This document shows positions 17,244 to 26,360 of a stretch of DNA of 64,000 bases, piece after piece; the stretch's first letter is position 1, and every line of letters starts with the position of its first letter. The notes below the pieces were generated by a model, which was not told the DNA's origin, made no database searches, and saw only the letters and a list, made by a program, of their open reading frames with translations. Source of the stretch: Candidatus Gastranaerophilales bacterium (GTDB taxonomy: Bacteria > Cyanobacteriota > Vampirovibrionia > Gastranaerophilales > Gastranaerophilaceae); the NCBI GenBank assembly GCA_944323285.1, contig CALURV010000010.1:1-64000 (forward strand), in the 5' to 3' direction. The translations under genes were made by a program, and so were the position numbers.

Positions 17244-18346
17244 TGAAAATTAAACTTATTGACAAATATATCTTAATGCAAGTTTTTCTTTCTTGTTTCG
17301 CTTGTGTATTTATTTTTATGATTGTTTGGATAATGCCTGAAATCTTCTTAAAAACTGTTCAAAAAACAATTAGCGGTCAATATAGTGTTGAAACAGCAGT
17401 ATCTATTATTGTTTATGAACTTCCTAAGGTTTTGAATATTGCTTTACCGGTTGGAATGCTTCTTGGTGCTATTTTAACTTTTGATAAGTTAAGTAAGGAT
17501 TTTGAAATTACTGTATTAAGAGGTTCCGGTATTTCTTTTTTTAGAATAATTGCTTCTGTTATAATATTGAGTATATTTGCTATGTTTTTAACATTTGTTG
17601 TGGGCTCAAAGTTTTTACCTGTTTCTGCCTGTAAATTAAAAGTAATCAAGGGTGAAAACAGGGCTTCTCAATTTGTTTTTCCGGTTAAGCATACAAATGG
17701 TTCTATGGATAAAATATTGATTATATCTAATTTTGATAATAATAATATTAGAGATGTTATTGTTTTAAATTTTTATGATGAAGCAAAAGATGGTTCCAGC
17801 CTGCTTTCCAGTATCCTTGTTTCTGATTTTGTTAAGTATAAAAATGCTAACTGGCAGTTAAATTCTGCTAAGAAATATATAATTTCGAAAGAAGGTGTTT
17901 TTAGCAGCATTGAAACCGTTAAGAACTTATCTGTATTAAATGGAATTAGTGCTTTAAATGCATATAAATTGATGAAATATTCTGTTTATAGAGATAGAGA
18001 ATTAACAAATAGTCAAATATATGAGTATATTAAACTATTAAAAAAAGAGAGAATGGACGATGAATATAGATTTATGTTAAATAAATATATTCAAAGATTT
18101 GTACATTCTTTTATGTGTATTTTATTTGCAATTTTAGGTTGTTTACTTGGTTTTTCTCAACCCCGTGAACAAAAATTTATAGGAATGCTTATTGCAGTTG
18201 CCGTAATATTTTCTTATTATATTACTATTCCTTTTTTTGACCTATTGGCCGAAAAAGCTATATTGTCTCCTTGGATTACATCTATGATTGCCCCTGTTTC
18301 TGCATTTATTCTTATTTGTGTATTAAAGAAAACAAAGGATTTATGA
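17243..18346 (+). CDS. LptF/LptG family permease (YjgP/YjgQ)
   Basis: 367 aa inner-membrane protein with two N-terminal helices, a third near residue 105, a large periplasmic domain (~residues 130-270), then three C-terminal helices. This is the LptF/LptG layout. The C-terminal half has FMLNKYIQRFVHSFMCILFA before helix 4. Only one such gene is here, whereas enterobacteria have two; cyanobacterial-type genomes often show a single permease beside lptB. The start overlaps lptB by one base and the end overlaps the next gene (ATGA), so the three are co-translated. Confidence 0.9.
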   Translation: MKIKLIDKYILMQVFLSCFACVFIFMIVWIMPEIFLKTVQKTISGQYSVETAVSIIVYELPKVLNIALPVGMLLGAILTFDKLSKDFEITVLRGSGISFFRIIASVIILSIFAMFLTFVVGSKFLPVSACKLKVIKGENRASQFVFPVKHTNGSMDKILIISNFDNNNIRDVIVLNFYDEAKDGSSLLSSILVSDFVKYKNANWQLNSAKKYIISKEGVFSSIETVKNLSVLNGISALNAYKLMKYSVYRDRELTNSQIYEYIKLLKKERMDDEYRFMLNKYIQRFVHSFMCILFAILGCLLGFSQPREQKFIGMLIAVAVIFSYYITIPFFDLLAEKAILSPWITSMIAPVSAFILICVLKKTKDL

Positions 18347-19164
18347 TGAATAGATTTTTCAAATTATTTTTAGTTTTATTATTATTTTTCTTTTTTACTT
18401 GTGATATTTCTTCTGCTAAGATATCAAGATGTCCATATCGTATTGTACAAGACCCCAATGGAGTTTATATAGTTGAAGTGATAACTTCAAAAGCTAAGGG
18501 AAAACTTGTTCCTTATTATGTAGATGAACTTGAAACAAATTTTGATGTTTTTAGCAAAACTAAAGCGAGGTTTGTTGTTAATGCGGGTTTTTTTGATCCT
18601 AAGAATAAGAAAACAGTTTCTTATTTAATTAGTGATTCAAAAGTTGTATTGGATCCTACAAAAAATGAAAATCTGACACAAAATAAGGCTCTTGAACCAT
18701 ATTTAAATAAAATTTTTAATAGAAGTGAATTCCGTATTTTACAAGATTCTAAAGGTAAAATTTTATATGATATTGCTTGTCATAATGACAAAATTTCTGA
18801 AGGATACACTTTAAAACACTCAATACAAGCAGGTCCTATGCTTTTCCCTGAACTTAGGTTAGAAGAAGAATTCTTTGTTCTTGTAAAAGATGGAAAAATT
18901 ATTAGTGAATCTGCTTCTGCTCTACACAAGTATGCAAGGACTGCTATTGGAATAAGAGATAATAATGTTTATTTATTCATTGTTACAAATGATGCGCCTA
19001 TGACTTTAGAAGAATTGGCTGACTTGACTAGAAAATGGGGAATGCAAAAGTCTATGGCTTTTGATGGCGGCGGCTCTACTTCTTTTGATTCTCAAGAACT
19101 TCATATTATTTCTGAAAAAGATAATCAAGCAAGAAGACTCAAATCTTTCCTTATTTTAAAATAA
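18343..19164 (+). CDS. Exported phosphodiester glycosidase family protein (NAGPA/DUF2233)
   Basis: 273 aa from ATG 18343 (or 18346), which overlaps the permease stop and follows AAAGGA. A longer reading from 18271 would lie inside the permease gene and is not preferred. A signal peptide (RFFKLFLVLLLFFFF...SSA) precedes the domain of NAGPA-like phosphodiester glycosidases: ARFVVNAGFFDP, SIQAGPMLF, ARTAIGIRD and the C-terminal DGGGSTSFD. Members remove sugar-phosphodiester caps or act on exopolysaccharides. Location after lptB and its permease hints at an envelope polysaccharide role; the substrate cannot be read from sequence. Confidence 0.85.
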   Translation: MMNRFFKLFLVLLLFFFFTCDISSAKISRCPYRIVQDPNGVYIVEVITSKAKGKLVPYYVDELETNFDVFSKTKARFVVNAGFFDPKNKKTVSYLISDSKVVLDPTKNENLTQNKALEPYLNKIFNRSEFRILQDSKGKILYDIACHNDKISEGYTLKHSIQAGPMLFPELRLEEEFFVLVKDGKIISESASALHKYARTAIGIRDNNVYLFIVTNDAPMTLEELADLTRKWGMQKSMAFDGGGSTSFDSQELHIISEKDNQARRLKSFLILK

Positions 19165-19599
19165 TTATTTTTTTAAATAGTCAATGATTGCAATTAATCC
19201 AAGTTTATAACTATTTTCACCGAAGCCTGTTATCTGCCCGATACAGGCAGGTGCTGTTAGAGAAATCTTTCTAAATTCTTCTCTCTTATGAATATTTGAT
19301 AAATGTATCTCAACAGTCGGAATTTCAACAGCTAATAGAGCATCTCTAATTGCAACACTGGTATGTGTATAGGCTGCAGGGTTCATTACTATTCCGTCAT
19401 ATAAACCTTTTGCTTCTTGTATTTTGTTTACAAGTTCTCCTTCTATATTACTTTGATAAAAAGTAACAGATATATTATTTTTTTCTGCTTCTTTTTGTAT
19501 AAATTCTTCTATATCTTTTAATGTTTTATTTCCGTATTTATCAGGTTCTCTGCTTCCCAATAAATTTATATTTGGTCCATTTAAAAATAATATTTTCAT
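19165..19599 (-). CDS. aroQ: Type II 3-dehydroquinate dehydratase
   Basis: 144 aa, shikimate pathway: 3-dehydroquinate to 3-dehydroshikimate. Motifs: LNGPNINLLGSREPDKYG (catalytic Arg and Tyr loop), SNIEGELVNKIQ, NPAAYTHTSVAIRDAL, and EIHLSNIHKREEFR with the catalytic His. Length is typical of this small dodecameric enzyme. It is the last gene of a minus-strand set with dxr and manC, 11 nt after dxr, and converges on the glycosidase gene without a gap. Confidence 0.96.
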   Translation of the reverse strand: MKILFLNGPNINLLGSREPDKYGNKTLKDIEEFIQKEAEKNNISVTFYQSNIEGELVNKIQEAKGLYDGIVMNPAAYTHTSVAIRDALLAVEIPTVEIHLSNIHKREEFRKISLTAPACIGQITGFGENSYKLGLIAIIDYLKK

Positions 19600-19610
19600 A
19601 ATACCTCTTT

Positions 19611-20759
19611 TTATATAGAATTTATAATTTCTCTTGTTAATATTCTAATTTTTTCGTCTTCTTCTATAATATCATCAATTGCTGGATTTACTATAGAATT
19701 ATATGAATCAAATACTTGTTTTGTAATATTATAAATATCTAAAAATTTAATTTTCTTTTCAAGAAAGGCAAAAACAGCTTCTTCATTTGCTGCATTCATA
19801 CATACCGGATAAGTTCCCCCCAGTTTACCTGCTTTAAATGCTAAAGCTAGTGATGGAAATTTCTCTAAATCAGGTTTATAAAATTCAAATTTAGCTGCTT
19901 TTATAAAATCAAAACTTTCTGTTTCAATTCCTTCAACTCTTTTTGGATAAGTTAGTGCATATTGAATAGGAATATGCATGCTTGGATTTCCAATTTGTGC
20001 TATTATACTTCCGTCTTTATATTCAACAGCACTATGTATATAGCTTTGAGGATGTACTATTACTTTTATATCATCATAGTCAAAATTAAATAAATGATGT
20101 GCTTCTATTACTTCAAGCCCTTTGTTCATTAATGTTGCAGAATCTACGGTGATTTTTTTCCCCATATTCCATCTGGGATGAGCCAGTGCGTCATCTAGAT
20201 TTGCATTCTCCATTTCTTCTATTGTTGAATTCCTAAAAGGGCCTCCTGATGATGTTATTATTAGATGTTTTACTTCTTCCCTTTTATTTATACATTGAAA
20301 TATAGCTGAATGTTCACTGTCTACAGGTAGTATTCTTACATTATTCTCTTTTGCAAGTTTCATTACAATATCGCCTGCCATAACTAGTGTTTCTTTGTTT
20401 GCTAAAGCTATATCTTTTTTATTTTGTATTGCTCTTATTGTTGGCTTTAAACCTATTTTGCCAGATACTGCAACCAATATAATATTTATATTTTCTATAT
20501 CCGCAATTTTAATAAGTCCTTCATCTCCATATAATATTTGAATTAAAGGATATTTTTTTTGTAAATTTACAGCATCTTCCTTTGTTTTTACGCTTACTAT
20601 TTTAGGACTATATTTTTCTATTTGTTTTGAAATTAAATCTATGTTATTTCCGGCTGATAGTGCAATAACTTCAATATCGTCGTTAATTTTGTCTATTACT
20701 TCTAATGCTTGGGTCCCTATAGAACCGGTTGAACCTAAAATTGCTATTTTTTTCTTCAT
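19611..20759 (-). CDS. dxr: 1-deoxy-D-xylulose 5-phosphate reductoisomerase
   Basis: 382 aa, second step of the MEP isoprenoid pathway (DXP to MEP with NADPH). NADPH site GSTGSIGTQALEV at residues ~8-20, metal and substrate motifs PVDSEHSAIFQ, SSGGPFR, HPRWNMGKKITVDSATLMN, and NKGLEVIEAHHLF. All catalytic motifs look intact. It lies 6 nt after manC in the same direction. Product isoprenoids would feed the lipid carriers used by envelope synthesis. Confidence 0.97.
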   Translation of the reverse strand: MKKKIAILGSTGSIGTQALEVIDKINDDIEVIALSAGNNIDLISKQIEKYSPKIVSVKTKEDAVNLQKKYPLIQILYGDEGLIKIADIENINIILVAVSGKIGLKPTIRAIQNKKDIALANKETLVMAGDIVMKLAKENNVRILPVDSEHSAIFQCINKREEVKHLIITSSGGPFRNSTIEEMENANLDDALAHPRWNMGKKITVDSATLMNKGLEVIEAHHLFNFDYDDIKVIVHPQSYIHSAVEYKDGSIIAQIGNPSMHIPIQYALTYPKRVEGIETESFDFIKAAKFEFYKPDLEKFPSLALAFKAGKLGGTYPVCMNAANEEAVFAFLEKKIKFLDIYNITKQVFDSYNSIVNPAIDDIIEEDEKIRILTREIINSI

Positions 20760-20765
20760 TTTGTA

Positions 20766-22208
20766 TTAAGCTCTTCCGTATATATCTTGTATTCTTTCAA
20801 TATCGTTTTCATCAAGTATATCGCCTTGCTGTACTTCAAGAACTTTTAATTGTTCATTTCCTAAATTTTGAAGAGAGTGAATTTCTTCTACATCTATGTC
20901 AATACTATCTCCAGAAACAAGAGTTAAAATTTCATCCCCCTTTATTACAGTTGCGTCACCTTCTAATATAATCCAGTGCTCACTTCTATGAAAATGTTTT
21001 TGTATACTTAATTTTGCATTAGGATTTACTGTAATACACTTTGTTAAAAATCCTGTTCCTTCTTCAAGTACAGTATAATATCCCCAAGGTCTATATACTG
21101 TTTTATGTATTTCTTTTGCTGTTGAATTTTTACCGCTAAGCTTTTTGTATATACCTTTTACACCGTTAATTTTTTTTCTGTTGCAAACTAGTACTGCGTC
21201 TTCTGTTTCTACTACTATGGTATCTTTTAAATCCATTGTTGCAACTAATTTTGAAGTTGAATATACCATTGAATCTTTTGAGCCTATATCAATAGCATTT
21301 CCTTCAATATAGTTGCCATTTTCATCTTTTTTACCTATTTCATATATACAATCCCAAGAACCAATATCTTTCCAATCCATCTCAAATGGAATGGTAACAA
21401 GTTTTTTGCTTTTTTCCATAATGGCATAATCTATTGATATTTCTGGCATTTTCTCATATATGTTTAAAGATATTGATGGAATTGAATCTTTTATAACTTC
21501 ATCTTTTATTATTTTATATATTTCTTTTGAATTCTTTTCCAGTTCATTTAGAAATGTTTCAGCACTAAACATATAAATTCCTGTATTTACAAAGAATTGT
21601 CCTTTTGAAAATTCTTTTGAGTCCTTTTCCGTAGGTTTTTCTACAAAACTTGAAACTTTAAAAGCGGTTGGTTCAATTTCTGATATTTTAGAATTCTTTC
21701 TTGTTTTTATATAGCCAAAATTTTCATTTATTTCATTTGCTTTTGTTGAAAATGTTACTATATAGCCTCCTTCTGCAAGAGAAATTCCTTTTTCTATTAA
21801 AGACGCGAATAATTCTCTATCATTTATAATGTGGTCAGAAGGAACTGCCAAAATTATTGGAGATTCTTTTTTAAAAGATTTTATGTCTTTAATATATTTT
21901 ACTGCTATGCTTAATGAAGGTGCTGTATTCTTAGATATTGGTTCTGTTAACATTCTATATTCTGATTTTCGACAGAATTTTTCTTGTAATAATTTTAATT
22001 GCTCTTTTATCATAGAAGCATGTTTTATATTTGTAGTTGTAATGATATTTTTATCATCTATAACACTAGCTAATCTTAAAAATGTTTGTTGGAAAAGAGA
22101 ATTTTCATTATCCAGTTTTAAAAATTGTTTAGGATACATTTCTCTTGATATTGGCCATAATCTTTTTCCTGACCCGCCTGCTAATATAATTGAATATAGT
22201 GCTGCCAT
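20766..22208 (-). CDS. manC: Mannose-1-phosphate guanylyltransferase / mannose-6-phosphate isomerase
   Basis: 480 aa bifunctional type. N-terminal nucleotidyltransferase with ILAGGSGKRLWPISREMYPK and the FVEKP motif. The C-terminal cupin (from ~residue 365, PWGYYTVLEEG, then QKHFHRSEHWIILEGDA) is the type II phosphomannose isomerase with metal-binding His residues. It makes GDP-mannose for surface polysaccharide or LPS. A good GGGGAG site precedes the ATG. It starts the manC-dxr-aroQ set, divergent from anmK. Confidence 0.95.
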   Translation of the reverse strand: MAALYSIILAGGSGKRLWPISREMYPKQFLKLDNENSLFQQTFLRLASVIDDKNIITTTNIKHASMIKEQLKLLQEKFCRKSEYRMLTEPISKNTAPSLSIAVKYIKDIKSFKKESPIILAVPSDHIINDRELFASLIEKGISLAEGGYIVTFSTKANEINENFGYIKTRKNSKISEIEPTAFKVSSFVEKPTEKDSKEFSKGQFFVNTGIYMFSAETFLNELEKNSKEIYKIIKDEVIKDSIPSISLNIYEKMPEISIDYAIMEKSKKLVTIPFEMDWKDIGSWDCIYEIGKKDENGNYIEGNAIDIGSKDSMVYSTSKLVATMDLKDTIVVETEDAVLVCNRKKINGVKGIYKKLSGKNSTAKEIHKTVYRPWGYYTVLEEGTGFLTKCITVNPNAKLSIQKHFHRSEHWIILEGDATVIKGDEILTLVSGDSIDIDVEEIHSLQNLGNEQLKVLEVQQGDILDENDIERIQDIYGRA

Positions 22209-22294
22209 ATATCTCCCCTGTACAGTTATTAATTATACAATAAATAACCTAAATGTTGAATTGTTAAATTCTTTTCTTATATATATTCAAGTCG

Positions 22295-22300
22295 TATAAT
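22295..22300 (+). promoter_or_regulatory. -10 box 6 nt before the anmK start
   Basis: Perfect TATAAT ending 6 nt before the ATG, with no Shine-Dalgarno. This puts the likely transcription start on or next to the start codon (leaderless message). Confidence 0.5.
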
Positions 22301-22306
22301 TCTTGT

Positions 22307-23437
22307 ATGAAAACTTATAAAACTATTATATCAATGATGTCAGGTACTTCTCTTGATTCAATTGATGCTTGTTTACTTAAAATATTTGATGATTTATCTT
22401 TTGAAATAATTGATGATTTTTCATTAGATTATCCTGTAAATATTAGAAAAAAATTATTTGAGCTTGCAAATGGCTTAGGTTCTGTTAAAGATGTTTGTTT
22501 TATGAATTTTGTCGTGGGTGAATTATTTGCAAAAACAGCTAATCTGCTAATAGAAAAGTCTAAAATTAATAGTACTGATATTGATTTTATTTCATCTCAC
22601 GGACAAACTATTTACCATATTCCTAATGATATAGAAATAGATAATGTAAAAACAAAAAGTACGCTTCAAATAGGCGATATTTCCGTTATTTCTCATAGAA
22701 CAGGAATTATGACAGTTGGAGATTTTAGAACAAAAGATATTGCTGCAAATGGGCAAGGTGCTCCTTTAGTACCGTTTGCAGACAAAATAATTTTTGGAAC
22801 GGATAAAAACAGGCTTGTTCAAAATATTGGCGGAATCTCTAATGTTACTGTGCTTTCTGATTCTTGTGATATTTTTGCTTTTGATAACGGCCCGGGAAAT
22901 ATGTTAATTGATTACTGTGTAAATAAATTCTTTAATTTACCTTATGATAAGAATGGAGAAATTGCTCTGAAAGGCAGAATTGATAATGTATGGCTTAATA
23001 AATTATTAGCTGAGTCTTATTATTCTCTTAAACCGCCAAAAACAACAGGCAGAGAATTATTTAATAATGATTATGCTGAGAAAATCTTATTAAGTGCGCC
23101 TTCTGATAAATATGATATTATTGCTACAATTACAAATTTAACTGCAAAAGTTATTGCAGATTCATACAGTAATTTTGTTTTACCTAAAATTAGATATATT
23201 GATGAAATTATATTAGGCGGGGGCGGAGCGTATAATTTAGCTTTAATTTCTTGTTTAAAATCTTATCTGCCTGATATTATTATAAAAACTCATGAAGATT
23301 ATAATATCCCAAACAAACTAAAAGAAGCTGTTGCTTTTGCTTATTTGGGATATTTTACTTTTAATAAGAAATTTAATAATGTTCCGTCTTGTACAGGGGC
23401 AAATGAGCCTGTTATTATGGGTAAAATATCTTATTAG
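22307..23437 (+). CDS. anmK: Anhydro-N-acetylmuramic acid kinase
   Basis: 376 aa. Phosphorylates and opens 1,6-anhydro-MurNAc to MurNAc-6-phosphate in peptidoglycan recycling. Motifs: MMSGTSLDSIDACLL at the N-terminus (ATP loop), SHGQTIYH, TVGDFRTKDIAANGQGAP, NIGGISNVT, AFDNGPGNMLIDY and EIILGGGGAYN. Length is typical. It starts at ATG 22307 directly after a TATAAT box and ends 1 nt from the convergent dapB gene. No murQ etherase is seen nearby. Confidence 0.95.
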   Translation: MKTYKTIISMMSGTSLDSIDACLLKIFDDLSFEIIDDFSLDYPVNIRKKLFELANGLGSVKDVCFMNFVVGELFAKTANLLIEKSKINSTDIDFISSHGQTIYHIPNDIEIDNVKTKSTLQIGDISVISHRTGIMTVGDFRTKDIAANGQGAPLVPFADKIIFGTDKNRLVQNIGGISNVTVLSDSCDIFAFDNGPGNMLIDYCVNKFFNLPYDKNGEIALKGRIDNVWLNKLLAESYYSLKPPKTTGRELFNNDYAEKILLSAPSDKYDIIATITNLTAKVIADSYSNFVLPKIRYIDEIILGGGGAYNLALISCLKSYLPDIIIKTHEDYNIPNKLKEAVAFAYLGYFTFNKKFNNVPSCTGANEPVIMGKISY

Positions 23438-23438
23438 T

Positions 23439-24233
23439 TTACATTATATTATCTAAACCATATACAAAATCGTTGTTATTATAAACATGTTTTATTGCAA
23501 GTATAACTCCTGCCATATAACAGGATCGATCCATTGTATCATGTCTTATTGTAAATAGTTGACCGGATGAGCCAAAAATTACTTCTTGTGATGCAATATA
23601 TCCAGGCATTCTTACTGAGTGAATATGTATATTAGCCTCTGACTTTGCTCCTCTTGCTCCTTCTATTAGTTCTGTTTCACTACAATTCCCTAATGTAAAA
23701 TTTGGATTTTCTTCTGCCATTAGTTGGGCTGTTTTTATTGCAGTACCTGATGGTGCATCTTTCTTTTGATTGTGATGTAATTCTATTATTTCTGCATTAT
23801 TAAAGTATTTTGAAGCCTGTTTTGCAAACATCATTAATAATACTGCTCCTGTTGAGAAATTTGGAGCTATTAAACAAGATGTATTATTTATTTTTGATAG
23901 TTCTTCTAATTTCTTTATTTCTTCTTCTTTTAAACCTGTTGTTCCTATTACTGATTTTACATGTTTTTCCATATATAAATTAACATGTTCATATATATCT
24001 TTAGGCTGGGTAAAATCAACTATTACATCCGGTTTTTTTGTTTCAATTGATTTTTCTATATTTGTATCTATTAAAATATTACAAGATTTTCCAATTGCTG
24101 CTAATCCAATATCACTGCCTTCTCCTACAATATCAACAGCCATTACCAATTCTAACTCTTTTTCATTCAGAACTGCTTTAACAACTTCTTTGCCCATTTT
24201 GCCTAAGGCACCTACTACACCTACTTTTATCAT
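23439..24233 (-). CDS. dapB: 4-hydroxy-tetrahydrodipicolinate reductase
   Basis: 264 aa, lysine/diaminopimelate pathway. NAD(P)H loop GALGKMGKEVVKAV at the N-terminus, DFTQPKD, GTTGL, APNFSTGAVL, and the catalytic/substrate motif ELHHNQKKDAPSGTA with the HH and K residues. FTIRHDTMDRSCYMAGVILA closes the family pattern. GAGGAG precedes the ATG. Monocistronic as far as visible; lysA of the same pathway is at 11851. Confidence 0.96.
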   Translation of the reverse strand: MIKVGVVGALGKMGKEVVKAVLNEKELELVMAVDIVGEGSDIGLAAIGKSCNILIDTNIEKSIETKKPDVIVDFTQPKDIYEHVNLYMEKHVKSVIGTTGLKEEEIKKLEELSKINNTSCLIAPNFSTGAVLLMMFAKQASKYFNNAEIIELHHNQKKDAPSGTAIKTAQLMAEENPNFTLGNCSETELIEGARGAKSEANIHIHSVRMPGYIASQEVIFGSSGQLFTIRHDTMDRSCYMAGVILAIKHVYNNNDFVYGLDNIM

Positions 24234-24385
24234 ATTTTCTCCTCATTTTATATTTTAATAATACGTTTTAATTGTTTGAAAATACATATCTTGTAAACAA
24301 ATCTTTAAATTATTTTTTTTTAATTGTACAATATGGGAAAATATGTTAGTATTATGAAAAATAATTTATTAAAGAGGTTGTGTTT

Positions 24386-24616
24386 ATGAAAGGAAATAAT
24401 ATAAATCATTCTGAAAGATTAGAAAATAAAGTGCGTTCTTTAGGTATTGATATTACTTTAATGGGCAGCTTGGTTAATTTTTTAGTTGAAGGTATTAATG
24501 ATAATTCAGGTCAAATGAAAAATATTGATATTGCTAATTTATCTGAAGTTATTAAACGTATGGTTAAAATTATTAAACTAAAACAGGATAATATAGAAAA
24601 AATATTAAATATTTAG
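24386..24616 (+). CDS. Small protein of unknown function, 76 aa
   Basis: Not recognised. The start is ATG 24386, 8 nt after AAAGAGG (24371-24377); a GTG two codons earlier is less likely. The sequence is soluble and helix-forming (ERLENKVRSLGIDITLMG, then NLSEVIKRMVKIIKLKQDNIEKIL), consistent with a small helical-bundle or coiled-coil protein. A possible promoter is TTGTAC at 24324 with TATTAT at 24350. It is followed by a separate promoter for the next gene. Confidence 0.65.
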   Translation: MKGNNINHSERLENKVRSLGIDITLMGSLVNFLVEGINDNSGQMKNIDIANLSEVIKRMVKIIKLKQDNIEKILNI

Positions 24617-24648
24617 GAATCTTTCTATTAATTTCTTATGTATTAAAT

Positions 24649-24677
24649 TTGACCTTTTTGAATACTTTTATTAATAT
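24649..24677 (+). promoter_or_regulatory. Promoter candidate for the gene at 24704
   Basis: TTGACC at 24649-24654, 17-nt spacer, TAATAT at 24672-24677, then GAGGAG before the ATG at 24704. Confidence 0.5.
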
Positions 24678-24703
24678 TATTATTAAGTAGAGGAGATATT
24701 AAT

Positions 24704-24961
24704 ATGCCGCAGCCATTTTCTCAAGGCAATCAGCTAAAAAAAAGGACTTCTGTTCTTGTCTTTCTTAAGGGAACTACTGCTCCGTTAGTTTTATATGTTG
24801 AAAATCCTCTTGCTTTGTACGATGAATTATCTCAAATATTAAAGCTTAATTCACCAACTGTTAAATTAATTGAAAAAAATACTCTTGGTCCTGTTAAAAA
24901 AGTTTGTATTCAATCTACTCAAATATGTGCTGTTGCTCTGCAAGAAGAACAATATATGTAA
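24704..24961 (+). CDS. Small protein of unknown function, 85 aa
   Basis: Not recognised as a named family. The start is supported by GAGGAG 7 nt upstream and a promoter at 24649. The sequence looks like one compact mixed alpha/beta domain (SVLVFLKGTTAPLVLYVEN, LYDELSQILKLNSPTVKLIE, KKVCIQSTQICAVALQ) in which a strand-helix-strand could form a small RNA-binding-like or Hfq-like size fold; that is speculative. It has two Cys residues near the C-terminus. It converges on the cation transporter with no gap. Confidence 0.65.
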   Translation: MPQPFSQGNQLKKRTSVLVFLKGTTAPLVLYVENPLALYDELSQILKLNSPTVKLIEKNTLGPVKKVCIQSTQICAVALQEEQYM

Positions 24962-25627
24962 TTATTTCATATCTATTAATATTTTTACTGTATGTTTTAA
25001 TAGTTTATATGCCCAATTTAAAATTAAAATTGCTCCTATTATTCCTGTTATGGCATCTAGATGTATGCAGTTAAAATACTTTCCTATAACAAGTGCAAAA
25101 ATTGTCAAGATTGAAATTAATACATCCGCTAAAATATGGTAATATGCTGCTTTATAGTTATAATCTGTTTTAGAGTCAAAATGGTGATGATGAAAGTTAT
25201 TCTTTCCTTCCATTACAATTATGCATATGAAATTTATTACAAAAGCAAATATTGAAGCATATATCGCTTCTGTGAACAATATTGTTTCAGGATGTATAAA
25301 TCTCATTATTGATTCATACATTATTCCAAAACCTGTTATTCCTAAAAATAAAGAACTTGTATATGCTGTTAGCGTTCCTATTTTTTGTGTCCCATTTATA
25401 AATAAATCAGAATCTTTAAATTTTCTGGCGAGTATATATGCAATATAGGTAAGTCCTAAAGTTATAATATGAACACTCATGTGATAACCTTCTGCAAGAA
25501 GTGACATCGATTTTGTTAAATAACCAAAAGATATTTCTGTAATCATTGCAAAAATAGTAAATATTATTACAATTAACATCTTTTTCTCATTAATTACATA
25601 TATATCTTTTTTTTCTGATTCATTCAT
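24962..25627 (-). CDS. Cation diffusion facilitator (CDF) transporter
   Basis: 221 aa inner-membrane metal efflux protein with six hydrophobic helices. Metal-site motifs: EGYHMSVH in helix 2 and YHILADVLIS in helix 5 (H/D ligands). A histidine-rich cytoplasmic loop FHHHHFD lies near residue 147. The C-terminal cytoplasmic domain of most CDFs is absent, as in the short DmeF-like group that exports Co/Ni or Zn; the metal cannot be told from sequence. It lies 1 nt after kdsB in the same direction. Confidence 0.87.
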   Translation of the reverse strand: MNESEKKDIYVINEKKMLIVIIFTIFAMITEISFGYLTKSMSLLAEGYHMSVHIITLGLTYIAYILARKFKDSDLFINGTQKIGTLTAYTSSLFLGITGFGIMYESIMRFIHPETILFTEAIYASIFAFVINFICIIVMEGKNNFHHHHFDSKTDYNYKAAYYHILADVLISILTIFALVIGKYFNCIHLDAITGIIGAILILNWAYKLLKHTVKILIDMK

Positions 25628-25628
25628 C

Positions 25629-26360
25629 TTATTTATTTTCTACAAGTTTTTTAAATGCATTTAAATCTTCAATAGTATCGATTCCTATTGAATTATATTC
25701 TACAACAGAAGTTTTAATTTTCATTCCGTTATATAGTGCTCTTAATTGTTCTAAACTTTCAGCTTGTTCTATTTCCGGCTGCTCAAATTTTGTCATCTTA
25801 AATAATGATTCTCTTTTATAAGCGTATATCCCAATATGTTTATAAAATTTTGCTATATTAAAATTTCTTTCATAAGGAATTTTTGAACGTGAAAAATACA
25901 TTGCATAGCCGTTGATATCTTTAACGCATTTTACCATATTAGGATCATCCAAATCTTCATCTTCTTTTATTGGAGATAATAATGTTGCAATATCGGCATT
26001 TTTATCTTCTTTTATTTGTTTTATAACTTCTTCTATACATTCAATACTTATCATAGGTTCATCGCCTTGAAGATTAATTATATATGATAAATCAGGATAT
26101 TTCTGCGCTACTTCAACAATTCTGTCGCTTCCGCACTTATGATTTTCTGAAGTCATTTCAACATTTGCGCCAAAGGCTTTTGCTGTTTCAAATATTTCTT
26201 TATTATCAGTAGCTATTATTACTGTATCTGCAGATTTTACCTGAATAGCTCTTTCCCATACCCATTGAATAATAGGTTTATCGCATACTTTTATTAGAGG
26301 TTTGCCTTGTAGTCTTTTTGAATTATATCTTGCAGGTATTATTATTGCTGTTTTTGACAT
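25629..26360 (-). CDS. kdsB: 3-deoxy-manno-octulosonate cytidylyltransferase (CMP-KDO synthetase)
   Basis: 243 aa, activates KDO for the LPS inner core. Motifs: IIPARYNSKRLQGKPL near the N-terminus, IIATDN, NLQGDEPMI, MYFSRSKIPYER and IGIYAYKRE, all family hallmarks. GGAGAA lies before the ATG. It abuts prmA upstream (stop and start adjacent) and the CDF gene downstream. Together with lpxI, lpxB and lptB it argues for KDO-containing LPS in this organism. Confidence 0.96.
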   Translation of the reverse strand: MSKTAIIIPARYNSKRLQGKPLIKVCDKPIIQWVWERAIQVKSADTVIIATDNKEIFETAKAFGANVEMTSENHKCGSDRIVEVAQKYPDLSYIINLQGDEPMISIECIEEVIKQIKEDKNADIATLLSPIKEDEDLDDPNMVKCVKDINGYAMYFSRSKIPYERNFNIAKFYKHIGIYAYKRESLFKMTKFEQPEIEQAESLEQLRALYNGMKIKTSVVEYNSIGIDTIEDLNAFKKLVENK

